A DNA stretch of 64,000 bases from a bacterium. GTDB taxonomy: Bacteria; Planctomycetota; UBA1135; UBA2386. The notes beneath the pieces were generated by a model, which saw only the letters and a list, made by a program, of their open reading frames with translations, had not been told where the DNA came from and did not search any database. Position numbers and translations under genes: made by a program. Shown piece by piece: positions 1 to 8,636 of this stretch (positions are counted from its first letter, which is position 1; every line of letters starts with the position of its first letter). The stretch spans positions 62,001-126,000 of the forward strand of contig JAUILN010000007.1 in NCBI GenBank assembly GCA_030432695.1. Reading direction: 5' to 3'.

Positions 1-1070
1 CCGCGCAGCATGCGGCTCCAGCGGGCCACTCCGGTGCCACGCTGCTCGGCAAGGGCGCGCAGTTCGACGCCTGTACTGGCGTTGGCCACGCGCGTGCTCG
101 GCTTCGGAGGATCCACTTCTCGGATACGCCGCAAGAAATCCTCGTAGCCACCGCCGTCGCTGACCGAGTCCTTCAACGAGAACGGCTTCCTGCCGGTCAG
201 CAGTTCATAGAGCACCACGCCGAGGGCGTAGACGTCGGCGCGCGTATCGACGTCGACCATCGAGATCCCGGTCTGCTCCGGCGCCATGTACTCGGGAGTC
301 CCCACCGCCTGCCGGAACCCGGTGAACAGGGTCAGCTGCGTGAGTTCGTCGGCGCGGATCGCCTTGGCGACGCCGAAGTCGATGACCCGCGGCACCGGCC
401 GGCCGTCGATGAGCCCCACCAACAGGTTTCCGGGCTTCAGGTCGCGGTGGACGATGCCCTTCTGGTGGGCGTGCTCCACCGCATGGCAGACCTGCTGGAA
501 CAGGCGCAACCGACCTGGGATGTCGAGGCCGGCGTCGTCGCAGAACTTCGTGATCGGCAGGCCCTGCACCAGCTCCATCACGAAGAACGGCCGCCCCGAA
601 TCGGTGGTGCCCGCGTCGTGGACCCGCGCGATGTGCGGATGGTTCATCAGCGCCAGCGCCTGGCGCTCGGCCATGAACCGAGCGACGACGCTGCGGGTGT
701 CCATGCCGGCCTTGAGGACCTTCAGCGCGACCCGGCGCCGGACCGGCTCGATCTGCTCGGCCATCCAGACCACGCCGAAACCGCCCTCGCCGATCTCCTC
801 GAGCAGGCGGTAGCGGCCCGCGATCAGGGTACCGACCTGCTCCTGCGTGGCGCCCGAGACGGTGCCGTCCAGGAATCCCTCGGCTTCGTCGAGCGCCTGC
901 AGCAAGGCCTCGACCTCCTCACGCAGCTCCGGCGAGGGGCACTCCTCGGCAAGGAACCCGGCACGGTGCTCGTTCGGCAGATCGAGCGCACGGAGGAACA
1001 GGTCGTGGGCATCGGCTTCGTGCACCGTGATCTCTCGGGTTCGCGTCGGAGTCGTCGCCGTGGGCGCCAT
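1..1070 (-). CDS. Serine/threonine protein kinase (Hanks type), 3' end cut by window edge
   Basis: About 356 residues are visible. Residues 1-80 form a helical, acidic segment of the kind that precedes the kinase in many planctomycetal proteins (LPNEHRAGFLAEE...ELREEVEALL). The kinase domain starts near residue 87. Visible elements are the glycine loop GEGGFG (94-99), the ATP lysine in VALKVLK (K117), the catalytic loop HRDLKPGN (D210), DFG (231-233) and the activation-segment end GTPEYMAPEQ (257-266). All catalytic residues are intact, so it should phosphorylate Ser/Thr on protein targets; the targets are unknown. The start is fixed by an in-frame TGA two codons upstream of ATG 1070. The C-terminal part, which in relatives often carries WD40, TPR or transmembrane segments, lies outside the window. 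It is transcribed divergently from the secreted protein at 1337. Confidence 0.95.
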   Translation of the reverse strand, partial: MAPTATTPTRTREITVHEADAHDLFLRALDLPNEHRAGFLAEECPSPELREEVEALLQALDEAEGFLDGTVSGATQEQVGTLIAGRYRLLEEIGEGGFGVVWMAEQIEPVRRRVALKVLKAGMDTRSVVARFMAERQALALMNHPHIARVHDAGTTDSGRPFFVMELVQGLPITKFCDDAGLDIPGRLRLFQQVCHAVEHAHQKGIVHRDLKPGNLLVGLIDGRPVPRVIDFGVAKAIRADELTQLTLFTGFRQAVGTPEYMAPEQTGISMVDVDTRADVYALGVVLYELLTGRKPFSLKDSVSDGGGYEDFLRRIREVDPPKPSTRVANASTGVELRALAEQRGTGVARWSRMLR

Positions 1071-1336
1071 GGATCACCAGGCGCAGGGCGCGCCGGAGAC
1101 CGGCCAGGGAATCATGCACTTTCTGTCCCGACCGACGGCGTGGACGGTGGTGAGCGAAGGCGAGGCGCCGGCGGCGCAATCCGGGCACGCCACCGGACAA
1201 CCCGGCCGACATCGCCCGTACGGGCTCGAAACGCGGGTTCCGGGTGGCCGGACCGCGTCGCCGGCTGCGCCTCTGGGCCGCGTCCGAGGGAGTGCATTCC
1301 GCACCCCACCGAACCCGAACCCGGAGACCCAGAACC

Positions 1337-3655
1337 ATGCGACCTCGTCCATTCCACGCCGCCCTCGCGGCCAGCTTCTGCTTCGTCCCCGCGCTGCACG
1401 CGCAGGATGGCATCGACGCCCACGATCCGAACACCCCGGCCGTCCTCGGCGCCGACGCGTTCCGCTCGCCGATCCACACCGGCCCGCAGAACCGTCACGG
1501 CTTCGGCGGCGACTACGGCCTGTGGGCCAGCGGCGACACCTACAAGGCCTCGTTCCACGGTGGGGCGCTCGCCTACTACCCGGTGCTCGGCACCGCCTAT
1601 CCGCACAACCTGCCGGTGAGCTGGCGCACGCTGTCGGTGCGCGCCGGCGCGACCGAACTACTCGGCACGACGCAGCAGGAGGAACGCAGCGACTGGCGTT
1701 TCGAGCGGCGCAGCGGCGAGGTGGTGGAGCGCTACGACGTGCTCGCCGAAGGCATCGAGCAGTCGTTCGTCGTCGAAGCCCTGCCGGCAGGGTTCGAGGG
1801 CGACCTGGTGGTGCTGGGCGGTGTCGACACCGAGCTGCGCTGGCCGCGCGCCGAGCAGCCCGCCGACGCACAGCGCTCCATCGCCTTCACCGACGCCGCC
1901 GGCAACGAGATCGTCGGCTACGGCGAGGCGATCGCCTTCGACGCGCGCGGCGAGCGCACTCCGGTGCGCACCGGCTGGCACGACGGCGCGATCGAGCTGG
2001 TGGTCCCGGCCGCCTTCGTGGCGCGAGCGGAGCTGCCGATCACGATCGATCCGATGCTCACCACGCGCATCCTCTCGAGCAGCGGTGGCGAGGTCGGCTC
2101 GGTCGACGTCGCTCGCGACGACGAGACCGACAAGCTGATGGTGGTCTACAGCCGTGCCAGCTCGGCATCGGACTACGACTGCTGGGCGCGCCGCACCGAC
2201 GACGACTACTCGAACGGGCTCAACCTGTTCGTCGACGTCCAGAGCCGGCACACCAACCAGCACCAGTCGGTGGCGTTCGTGGGTGGCACCAATGAATGGG
2301 TGCTCGCCTACGAGATGACCTACAGCGACACCGGCGGCGTGATCCTCTACTCGATCCAGCGGACCGAGACGACGGTCAACAACGGCGACGGCGACCTGGT
2401 GATCCCGCCGTCCGATCGCTTCGACACGATGCCGTCGCTCGGCGGCACGCCGGGCAACGACAGCGGCGACCGCGTCTGCCTGACCTGGCGCCAGGACTGG
2501 TCGACGTCCGGCCCGGCCAACACTCCGAACTCGGCGATCTACGCGGCGATCTACGACTGCCGCACCAACTCGTTCGTGCGCAGCGATCTCCGCGTCTACG
2601 ACGTGGCCGGCGCCGACGCCGAAGCGCCGTGCATCAACCGGATGAACGCCGGTGGCCCCGACGCGCCCTGGGTCGTGGTGTTCCAGACCCACTCGGGTGC
2701 CGGTGGCGAGCCGTGGCGGATCCGCGGTCGGATGCTGCACCCCAACGGAGGTTTCTCGAGCCTGACCGAACTCGGTGAGACCAACGGCACTCTGAACCAC
2801 AACCTGCGGCCGAAGATCGCCGGCGCCGACGGCCGCTACGCCGTGGTCTGGACCGAGCGCCCGAACGTCAGCATCTATCAGGGCGGCCTCGGCAAGCGTG
2901 TGCTCGTCCAACGGGTCTCCTGGCCGGCGATCCAGATGTCCGGCAGCGCCGGCCCGGTCGTGGAGATCGCCGCCACGTCGCTGATGCTCTTCGACCTCGG
3001 ACCCGGCCGTTCGATCGGCTACGACCGACTCACGAAGTCGCACTGGACCGTCGCCTACCAGCAACTTCTGAGCGGACTCACCGTCGATCGTCTGGGCTTC
3101 GACATGGGAGTGACCGAGCGAGTCCTCATGGCTCCGGTCGACAACACTCTCGGCCGTCCGGGGATGCCCGCGGTGTGCTTCGACGACGACCACCGCCGCT
3201 TCCCGGTCGCGTGGATGACCGATGGCAACATCCGACGCGTCCACGGCAACCTGCTCACCTACTCCGACCAGGCGGTGGCCCAACCGTTCGGCACGAGCTG
3301 CGTCGGTCGGCTCCGCGCCACCAACGAGAACAACTCGCCGCCCTACGCCGGCTCCGAGTTCTTCGAGCTGCAGCTCCGTTCTGGCCTGCCGTTCGCGCTC
3401 AGCTACATGCTGGCCGGCAACCGTCTCGCGCAGTCGCCGATGACGCTGCCAGGCAGCTCCGCGTGTCGCCTGCTGCTCGATCCGTCGGCCACCGTGATCA
3501 TCGCGGGTGCGGGATTCGCGAACCTGACGGGATCGTGGGATCTGCCGATCTCGATCCCCTCAGCGGTCGGCCCCTCGCAGCTGTTCTGGCAGGTGGTGCA
3601 ACTCGGCAACGGCGGCCTCACCGCCACCGACGGCCTCGACACCGCGATCCGCTGA
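1337..3655 (+). CDS. Secreted protein of unknown function, 772 aa
   Basis: I do not recognise a catalytic domain. The ATG at 1337 was chosen because it places a clean signal peptide at the N-terminus (charged MRPRPFH, hydrophobic core, ending ALHAQ). The in-frame extension upstream of it is Arg-rich and looks untranslated. The mature protein is rich in Asp, Thr, Trp and Gly and reads like beta-structure, possibly a propeller or jelly-roll. The last ~130 residues contain FELQLRSGLPFALSY and CRLLLDPS, a degenerate version of the C-terminal module seen in three other secreted proteins here (6914, 11478, 13932). Export to periplasm or surface is likely. The gene is monocistronic, followed by a strong hairpin at 3673-3700. 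Confidence 0.85.
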   Translation: MRPRPFHAALAASFCFVPALHAQDGIDAHDPNTPAVLGADAFRSPIHTGPQNRHGFGGDYGLWASGDTYKASFHGGALAYYPVLGTAYPHNLPVSWRTLSVRAGATELLGTTQQEERSDWRFERRSGEVVERYDVLAEGIEQSFVVEALPAGFEGDLVVLGGVDTELRWPRAEQPADAQRSIAFTDAAGNEIVGYGEAIAFDARGERTPVRTGWHDGAIELVVPAAFVARAELPITIDPMLTTRILSSSGGEVGSVDVARDDETDKLMVVYSRASSASDYDCWARRTDDDYSNGLNLFVDVQSRHTNQHQSVAFVGGTNEWVLAYEMTYSDTGGVILYSIQRTETTVNNGDGDLVIPPSDRFDTMPSLGGTPGNDSGDRVCLTWRQDWSTSGPANTPNSAIYAAIYDCRTNSFVRSDLRVYDVAGADAEAPCINRMNAGGPDAPWVVVFQTHSGAGGEPWRIRGRMLHPNGGFSSLTELGETNGTLNHNLRPKIAGADGRYAVVWTERPNVSIYQGGLGKRVLVQRVSWPAIQMSGSAGPVVEIAATSLMLFDLGPGRSIGYDRLTKSHWTVAYQQLLSGLTVDRLGFDMGVTERVLMAPVDNTLGRPGMPAVCFDDDHRRFPVAWMTDGNIRRVHGNLLTYSDQAVAQPFGTSCVGRLRATNENNSPPYAGSEFFELQLRSGLPFALSYMLAGNRLAQSPMTLPGSSACRLLLDPSATVIIAGAGFANLTGSWDLPISIPSAVGPSQLFWQVVQLGNGGLTATDGLDTAIR

Positions 3656-3672
3656 TCCCCCCATCACCCCGA

Positions 3673-3700
3673 ACGGGCCGCCCTTCCCTGGGTGGCCCGT
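3673..3700 (+). terminator. Intrinsic-terminator-like hairpin after the 1337-3655 gene
   Basis: The arms 3673-3683 (ACGGGCCGCCC) and 3690-3700 (GGGTGGCCCGT) pair over 11 positions with one G-U wobble and a 6-nt loop. The hairpin starts 17 nt after the stop codon. The following T tract is poor (CGGCGTTTCC), so termination strength is uncertain. The next gene's start is 25 nt downstream. Confidence 0.6.
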
Positions 3701-3724
3701 CGGCGTTTCCGGAGCACCCCGACG

Positions 3725-4519
3725 ATGAACCCGACCCGTATCCCGATCTTCCTCTACGGCATCACTGCCTACGCCCTGTTCCTGTTCGCCTTCGTGCAGA
3801 CCGTCGCCTTCGTAGCCGGTTTCCGCCTCCCCGCCCCGTTCCTCGACGCGACGATCGACGACGGCTCCGCCGACGCCACGCTGTGGCCGGCGGTCGCGAT
3901 CGACGTCGGCCTGATGCTGCTGTTCGCGGTGCAGCACAACGTGATGGCCCGACCCGCCTTCAAGCGCTGGTGGACTCGCATCGTTCCGGCTGCGGCCGAA
4001 CGCTCCACCTTCGTGGTGCTCTCGAGCGTGATCCTGCTGGTCCTCGCGGCGCAGTGGCGCGCCCTGCCCGAAATCGTCTGGCAGATCGACTCGGCAGGGC
4101 TCAGCGGCGCACTCTGGGCGATCCAGATCGCCGGCTGGCTGATCGCACTGGTGTCGACCTTCCTGATCGACCACTTCGAACTGTTCGGCCTGCGTCAGGT
4201 CTGGAACCACCTGCGCAACAGCAGTCCACAAGCGCCTCCGATGCGCACGCCGCTGTTCTACCGCCACGTCCGGCACCCCCTGATGACCGGTTTCGTGATC
4301 GGCATGTGGGCGACCCCGACGATGACCCTCGGTCACCTGCTGTTCTCCGGCGTGGTGACCGCCTGGATCGTATTCGCGATCCAGCTCGAGGAACGCGACC
4401 TGATCCGCGCCCACGGCGACGGCTATTCCGAATACCGCCGCCACGTGCCGATGCTGATCCCGCGGCTGCTGCGCCGCGGGAACACGGCATCGGCTCGACC
4501 GCCGATCGTCAGTCGATGA
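3725..4519 (+). CDS. mddA: Methanethiol S-methyltransferase (MddA/NnrU-like membrane enzyme)
   Basis: A 264-residue polytopic membrane protein with about six hydrophobic segments. The C-terminal half carries the signature of membrane methyltransferases related to isoprenylcysteine methyltransferases: FYRHVRHPLMTGF, then TPTMTLGHLLF, then LEERDLIRAHGDGYSEYRRHVPML. This order matches MddA, which methylates methanethiol to dimethyl sulfide using S-adenosylmethionine. That specific assignment rests on motif similarity; a related NnrU-type methyltransferase is the alternative. ATG 3725 follows GGAG by about 10 nt, and the longer in-frame start at 3692 would run through the preceding hairpin region. 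The 3' end overlaps the convergent gene at 4509-5756 by 11 nt. Confidence 0.8.
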   Translation: MNPTRIPIFLYGITAYALFLFAFVQTVAFVAGFRLPAPFLDATIDDGSADATLWPAVAIDVGLMLLFAVQHNVMARPAFKRWWTRIVPAAAERSTFVVLSSVILLVLAAQWRALPEIVWQIDSAGLSGALWAIQIAGWLIALVSTFLIDHFELFGLRQVWNHLRNSSPQAPPMRTPLFYRHVRHPLMTGFVIGMWATPTMTLGHLLFSGVVTAWIVFAIQLEERDLIRAHGDGYSEYRRHVPMLIPRLLRRGNTASARPPIVSR

Positions 4520-5756
4520 ACAGGCCGACGTGCATGCTCGCCGTCGCCTGCTCGCCCCACTGGAACGCCTGGGTGTTCGGATCGACGGCGTTCACGAGGT
4601 CGACCGCGTTGTCATGGCTCGGATTGGCGGTCGGCGTCGGGTGCAGGGTGAAGTGCTTCGAGCCCTTGGTGCCCACGCCGTGCAGGAATTGCCGCTCACC
4701 GAGATCGGGGTTGCAGAGGATCCGGTCCTGGGTGGTCACGAACGCCTGGTAGTGGATCAGCGTCATGCGTTCGGGATACGTCCCGGCCGCGACGTTCCAG
4801 TTGCCGACGACCTGCGCGTTGAGGCCACCGGGACCCACCGGGCCGAGCTGCTGCGGAGTCCACACGGTGAACTGCAGCGGCGAGGGACAGAACGGCGCGA
4901 ACACCGTCTGCTGCACCACCCAGGGCATCGAACCGACCGGGCCGATGCACGGGCACGAGCGGGCGATGGTGCGCACGCTCACCTGCCGCAGCGGCGACTC
5001 GCTGAAACAACGACCGAACGGCGTGCTGTTGACGCGCACGTCCTCGCCGACCTGGCGACCCTGCGGCTCGGTGCCCTGGTTGGTGCCGACCGCGAACGCG
5101 TCCGGAGCGACGAGGTAGTAGCTACGGTCGGGGTGGCTCGCCGCACCGGTCAGCGGCCGGTTGCTGACCACGCCGTGCGCGATGCAGCCGGGAAAGTGCT
5201 GGAGGCTGAGCGCGATGTCGTAGCCGCCGGCGCCGTCACAGCAGTAGTCGATATGACCGACGAAGTGCACGGCCCCGAACACCGGCAGGCTCGGCGGCAC
5301 CTGGGCCGGATCGTTGAGGCCGATCGGCCCGTTCAGCCGGAAGTCGCCATTGAGCAGGAACCGCCAGACCTGGGCGACGCGATTGGTCGACGTCACATAG
5401 CCGAAGGTGCGCGCGTACTTGCCGTACAGCTTGCCGCTCCACGAGTAGATGACCCCGGTACCGAAGTCGACCTCGAACCGTGCCTCGTAGAGCGCGCGGT
5501 CGCAGTCGATGAACTGAGGCGCGGTGATGTCGAGGCGCGAACGACCGCGCAACTCGGGCGAGCAATCGCGGATGGTGATCCACTGCGCGCGCGACGACCA
5601 ATCGGGGAACGCGGGCAGGTCGGGGCGGACGATGTCGCAGCAACCGCCGGTGAACAGGCGGTCGTCGCCGGACAGGCAGTTCTGGGCTCGGGCGGCCGGA
5701 GTGGAGAGGGCGAGGAGCGCGAGCGGCAGCGCTGCGCGAACGAGAAGGCGGAGCAT
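4509..5756 (-). CDS. Cys-rich secreted protein, family member 1 (unknown function)
   Basis: 415 residues with a signal peptide (MLRLLVRAALPLALLALS...ARAQ). A strong Shine-Dalgarno AGGAGG lies 6 nt before ATG 5756. The mature part has many Cys residues, suggesting an oxidising location outside the cytoplasm. Landmarks in order are GDDRLFTGGCCDI, IRDCSPEL, GKYARTFGY, QVWRFLLNGDF, HFVGHIDYCCDGAGGYDIALSLQHFPGCIAHG and DRSYYLVAPDAF. The same landmarks occur in the same order in the protein encoded at 36331-37587, so the two are paralogues of similar length. I recognise no known domain. The conserved GHIDY and HG...H.DRSY motifs could be metal or active-site elements, but that is only a guess. Confidence 0.85.
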   Translation of the reverse strand: MLRLLVRAALPLALLALSTPAARAQNCLSGDDRLFTGGCCDIVRPDLPAFPDWSSRAQWITIRDCSPELRGRSRLDITAPQFIDCDRALYEARFEVDFGTGVIYSWSGKLYGKYARTFGYVTSTNRVAQVWRFLLNGDFRLNGPIGLNDPAQVPPSLPVFGAVHFVGHIDYCCDGAGGYDIALSLQHFPGCIAHGVVSNRPLTGAASHPDRSYYLVAPDAFAVGTNQGTEPQGRQVGEDVRVNSTPFGRCFSESPLRQVSVRTIARSCPCIGPVGSMPWVVQQTVFAPFCPSPLQFTVWTPQQLGPVGPGGLNAQVVGNWNVAAGTYPERMTLIHYQAFVTTQDRILCNPDLGERQFLHGVGTKGSKHFTLHPTPTANPSHDNAVDLVNAVDPNTQAFQWGEQATASMHVGLFID

Positions 5757-6185
5757 GGATTCCTCCTGGGAACGACCGACGGTTGCGCCCCGGACACCGC
5801 GTCCTGGGCGGCCGCCGACGGCCCTCTCCTAGCGCCGAACTCGCTCCGTCGGATGCGGCACATGACTCTATTTCTCCGTTGGTATCGATAGTTCACGAAC
5901 AGACAGTCACAAGCCTGTGAGGTGAAGGCAGATACGATCTCGCGTAAATCACGGTCGATCCGAAGCGGCTGGATGTCGCACGGCGGGTGTCGGGCGGCAT
6001 GCGACCCACGCCCCCCTGACAGCGGTCCATTCGCGTTCCGCAAGACCAGCGGAGCTGGCTCTGGTGGCGGGCGAAACCGATCGTGAACAGCCAGCCTCAC
6101 GTCCGGCCTCGCCACGGAACCACGACCCGGAGGGGGCCCCGCCTCAGGGTAGTCTGAACCATCGCTGCCCCTGCTCGACCCACGC
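5757..6185. other. Divergent intergenic region, 429 nt, candidate promoters only
   Basis: No gene is seen. It separates the minus-strand secreted gene (start 5756) from the plus-strand sigma factor (start 6186), so it should hold promoters for both. The stretch 5870-5950 is less GC-rich than its surroundings. On the minus strand TTGTGA (5912-5907) and TATCGA (5890-5885) are 16 nt apart and could be weak -35/-10 elements for the 5756 gene. A short palindrome TCACA-AGCC-TGTGA (5907-5920) overlaps the first element and could be an operator. Neither is strong enough to assert. Confidence 0.3.
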
Positions 6186-6884
6186 ATGAGCCGACCGCCC
6201 GACGACCCGACGCGCTGGAGCGTCATCGATCTCGCCGCTCGGGGTGACGCCGAGGCGCGATCGACCTTCGCCCGGATCTACCTGCCGATCGTCCGGAACT
6301 TCCTCGGCGCTCGCTGGCGTGGGACCCGGTTGGCCATCGAGGCCGAGGACGCCGCGCAGGAGGTGTTCGTCGAGTGCCTCCGCGACGGCGGTGTTCTGCT
6401 GCGCGCCGACCGCGACAAGGGCCCGTTCCGCGGCCTGCTGTTCGGGGTGGTCCGCAACGTCGCGGCTCGCCACGAGGAGCGACTGGGCAAGCGTCGAGCC
6501 CGCGGCGAGGAGCCGGGCGCCGCCGACCTCGCGACGATCGCCGCACGCGAGCCGAGCCTCTCGGTGCTGTACGACCGGTCGTGGGCCGAGGCGCTGGTGA
6601 CGCTGGCAGGCGACCGGATGCGCCAGCGCGCCAGCGCCGGCAGCGCCCACGCGAAGCGACGCGTCGAACTGCTCGAGATGAAGTCCCGGCTCGGCCTGCC
6701 GATCCGGGAGATCGCCAAACGGTGGAACGAGGACCCGGACGTCCTGCACCGCGCCTATGCGAAGGGCCGCCAGGAGTTCCGTACCTGCCTGCGCGAGGTC
6801 GTCGCCGAACACGCGGTCCGCGACGCGTGCGACCTCGACGACGAGGTGCGGCGGGTGCTGGATCTGCTGCGCGGCCCCGATTGA
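6186..6884 (+). CDS. RNA polymerase sigma factor, ECF family
   Basis: 232 residues. Sigma region 2 lies at about residues 22-95: FARIYLPIVRNFLGARW, then IEAEDAAQEVFVECLR (core binding and -10 recognition helices), then FRGLLFGVVRNVAARHEER. Region 4 is at about 155-205, with the helix-turn-helix in LPIREIAKRWNEDPDVLHRAYAKGRQEF. A spacer of about 50 residues and an acidic tail (DACDLDDEVRRVLDLL) make it longer than a minimal ECF factor. No anti-sigma gene is adjacent; the next gene is convergent. In planctomycetes such factors are often linked with Ser/Thr kinases, and one lies 5 kb away (1-1070), but that link is inference. Confidence 0.93.
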   Translation: MSRPPDDPTRWSVIDLAARGDAEARSTFARIYLPIVRNFLGARWRGTRLAIEAEDAAQEVFVECLRDGGVLLRADRDKGPFRGLLFGVVRNVAARHEERLGKRRARGEEPGAADLATIAAREPSLSVLYDRSWAEALVTLAGDRMRQRASAGSAHAKRRVELLEMKSRLGLPIREIAKRWNEDPDVLHRAYAKGRQEFRTCLREVVAEHAVRDACDLDDEVRRVLDLLRGPD

Positions 6885-6913
6885 GCCGGAGCCGGGTCGA
6901 GCCGGAACCCGAC

Positions 6914-8560
6914 TCAGGTCCCGAACTGCATCTCCAATGCGTCGCTGAACGTGGCGCCGAGCGCATTGGCAGCCGGATCCATCGTCAGCCATTGACCGCG
7001 CATCACCGCACCGGTCAGTGCCGGCACGTCGGGAACCGGGATCGCCTCGACGCGCGCGCGTCCACCGGCATCGACGGACCTGCCGATGTTGAAGCCGTCG
7101 CCCGCGACCAGCAGCGTGCAGCCCGGCGCGCCGAACAGGTCGCCGGGGACGCGGAGCGGTGCGGCGAGCGCCAGGACCGTGGGGGCGCCGGGCAGCGCGC
7201 TGCGCAACAGCACGTCGAGCGAGGTACCGAAGCGCAGCTCGCCGCGATGGTCGATGCGCGGCAAGGCGGCGTCGGAGCCTTCGCAGGGCACGCCGAAGGT
7301 ACGGGTGCGCGCCGGGGTTCCTTCGGCGTCGGAGGTGAAGACCCGGACCAATCCGTGCAGGGTGCCGATGTCGTAACCGGTAGCCCCGCCGGCCCAGTCA
7401 TCGAATCCGTCACCATCGATGTCGCCGAGACCCAGCACCGCGGCGCCGAACTGGGCATACCTGCCGGGGCCCCAGACGGTTCGCAGGACCGCTCCGGTCC
7501 GGCCGTCCACGACGCGGACCGCACCCCGGAAATCGGACACGAGGCTGGACGCCGAACATCCGAGCAGGATCTCGTCGAGTCCGTCGCCATCCAGGTCACC
7601 CGCGGAAGCGATCGAGTGGACGCCGTCGGTCGCGCTCTTCAAGGTCTGGGCGATGAGCTCCCCGGTGCGTCCGGAGCGCACCTCGACCGACGGGCGCCGC
7701 ACGTCCCGTTCGTTGATCCCGAGCACGAACTCACCGACGCCGTCGCCGTCCAGGTCACCGAGCGCCGCCGAGGAGAAACTGTGGGGCACGAAGCCCGAGT
7801 GGATCGCGGCCCCGGTCGCGGTCGACAACACCTGCCAGCGCCGCTGTTGACCGATCGAATCGAGGCCGGTGAAACAGAGCAGGTCGCGGAGGCCGTCGCC
7901 GTCGCAGTCGTCGACCGACGTCAATCCGCCGAGACCGAGTTCCACGAGGTCCCCACCCTGGATCTCCAGCAGTTCCGATCCGTCCGCGCCGGAGAAGAAC
8001 CGGATCACTCCGCGGACGAAGCCCGTGGCGAGGCCGGTGTCCGGGGCGGAGACCGCGTAGTCGTCACGACCGTCGGCATCGAGATCGCCACAGGAGCAGA
8101 TCCCGTAACCGAACCTCGACTGCGGTGCGACCGCGTCGTGCCGGCGGATCAAGCGACCGGTCGCGCCACTGAACACCTCCACGAAGCCGTCGAAGTAGAT
8201 GCTCTCGAGGCCCGAGGTGACGAGCACCTCGCCGGCACCGTCGCCGTCGAGGTCGCCGATCCCGGCCACACTGATTCCCAGGCCCTGTTGGTCGGAGGTG
8301 CCGTCCCACCGCCGGAGCAGGGCGCCGGTCGCTCCGGAGAACAGCAAGGCCGCACCCCGATTCGATTCGGTCCGTCGAGCGCCGCAGACCAGATCGTCGA
8401 CGCCGTCGCCGTCGACGTCCGGAACGCGGGCGAGCGAATGGCCCAGACCCCAGGTCTCGGGGACTCCGAGGTCATAGTACAGGGTCTGCGCGCCGAGGCC
8501 CATCGAGCCGAGGGCGCAGAACAGCGGGGCGAGTGAACGAAAGTGGATGCGTCGGTCCAT
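6914..8560 (-). CDS. Secreted FG-GAP repeat (integrin-alpha-like) beta-propeller protein
   Basis: 548 residues with a signal peptide (MDRRIHFRSLAPLFCALGSMGLGAQ). ATG 8560 is preceded by GGAGGGG at good spacing; in-frame sequence further upstream is Arg/Gly-rich and not credible. Seven repeats with Ca2+-binding loops follow one another: DVDGDGVDD, DLDGDGAGE, DLDADGRDD, DCDGDGLRD, DLDGDGVGE, DLDGDGLDE and DIDGDGFDD. Seven copies fit a complete seven-bladed propeller like the integrin alpha headpiece. The last ~130 residues are the shared C-terminal module (GAPGCTLLVAGDGF ... VPDVPALTGAVMRGQWLTMDPAANALG). A surface, adhesive or ligand-binding role is plausible from the family; no enzyme signature is visible. 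Convergent with the sigma gene. Confidence 0.92.
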   Translation of the reverse strand: MDRRIHFRSLAPLFCALGSMGLGAQTLYYDLGVPETWGLGHSLARVPDVDGDGVDDLVCGARRTESNRGAALLFSGATGALLRRWDGTSDQQGLGISVAGIGDLDGDGAGEVLVTSGLESIYFDGFVEVFSGATGRLIRRHDAVAPQSRFGYGICSCGDLDADGRDDYAVSAPDTGLATGFVRGVIRFFSGADGSELLEIQGGDLVELGLGGLTSVDDCDGDGLRDLLCFTGLDSIGQQRRWQVLSTATGAAIHSGFVPHSFSSAALGDLDGDGVGEFVLGINERDVRRPSVEVRSGRTGELIAQTLKSATDGVHSIASAGDLDGDGLDEILLGCSASSLVSDFRGAVRVVDGRTGAVLRTVWGPGRYAQFGAAVLGLGDIDGDGFDDWAGGATGYDIGTLHGLVRVFTSDAEGTPARTRTFGVPCEGSDAALPRIDHRGELRFGTSLDVLLRSALPGAPTVLALAAPLRVPGDLFGAPGCTLLVAGDGFNIGRSVDAGGRARVEAIPVPDVPALTGAVMRGQWLTMDPAANALGATFSDALEMQFGT

Positions 8561-8636
8561 GGCACCCCTCCTTCCGGCGCCGCCCGACTTTCCTCTCGCG
8601 ATTCTCGAAGAACGCCGGCCCCCGGCGCGCCGCACC

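Noticed and set aside
1658..3283. A 541-codon minus-strand frame opposite the secreted protein at 1337
   Set aside because: The composition is His/Arg/Val-rich without any domain, while the plus strand has a signal peptide and a recognisable C-terminal module.
5907..5920. TCACA-AGCC-TGTGA palindrome as a CRP-type site
   Set aside because: The half-sites are in the opposite order and spacing to the CRP/FNR consensus, and a 5-bp inverted repeat is expected by chance in a window this size.
6374..8536. A 720-codon plus-strand frame spanning the sigma-factor 3' end and the FG-GAP gene
   Set aside because: It crosses two well-supported genes in other frames and shows no protein-like motifs; it is an antisense/out-of-frame shadow.
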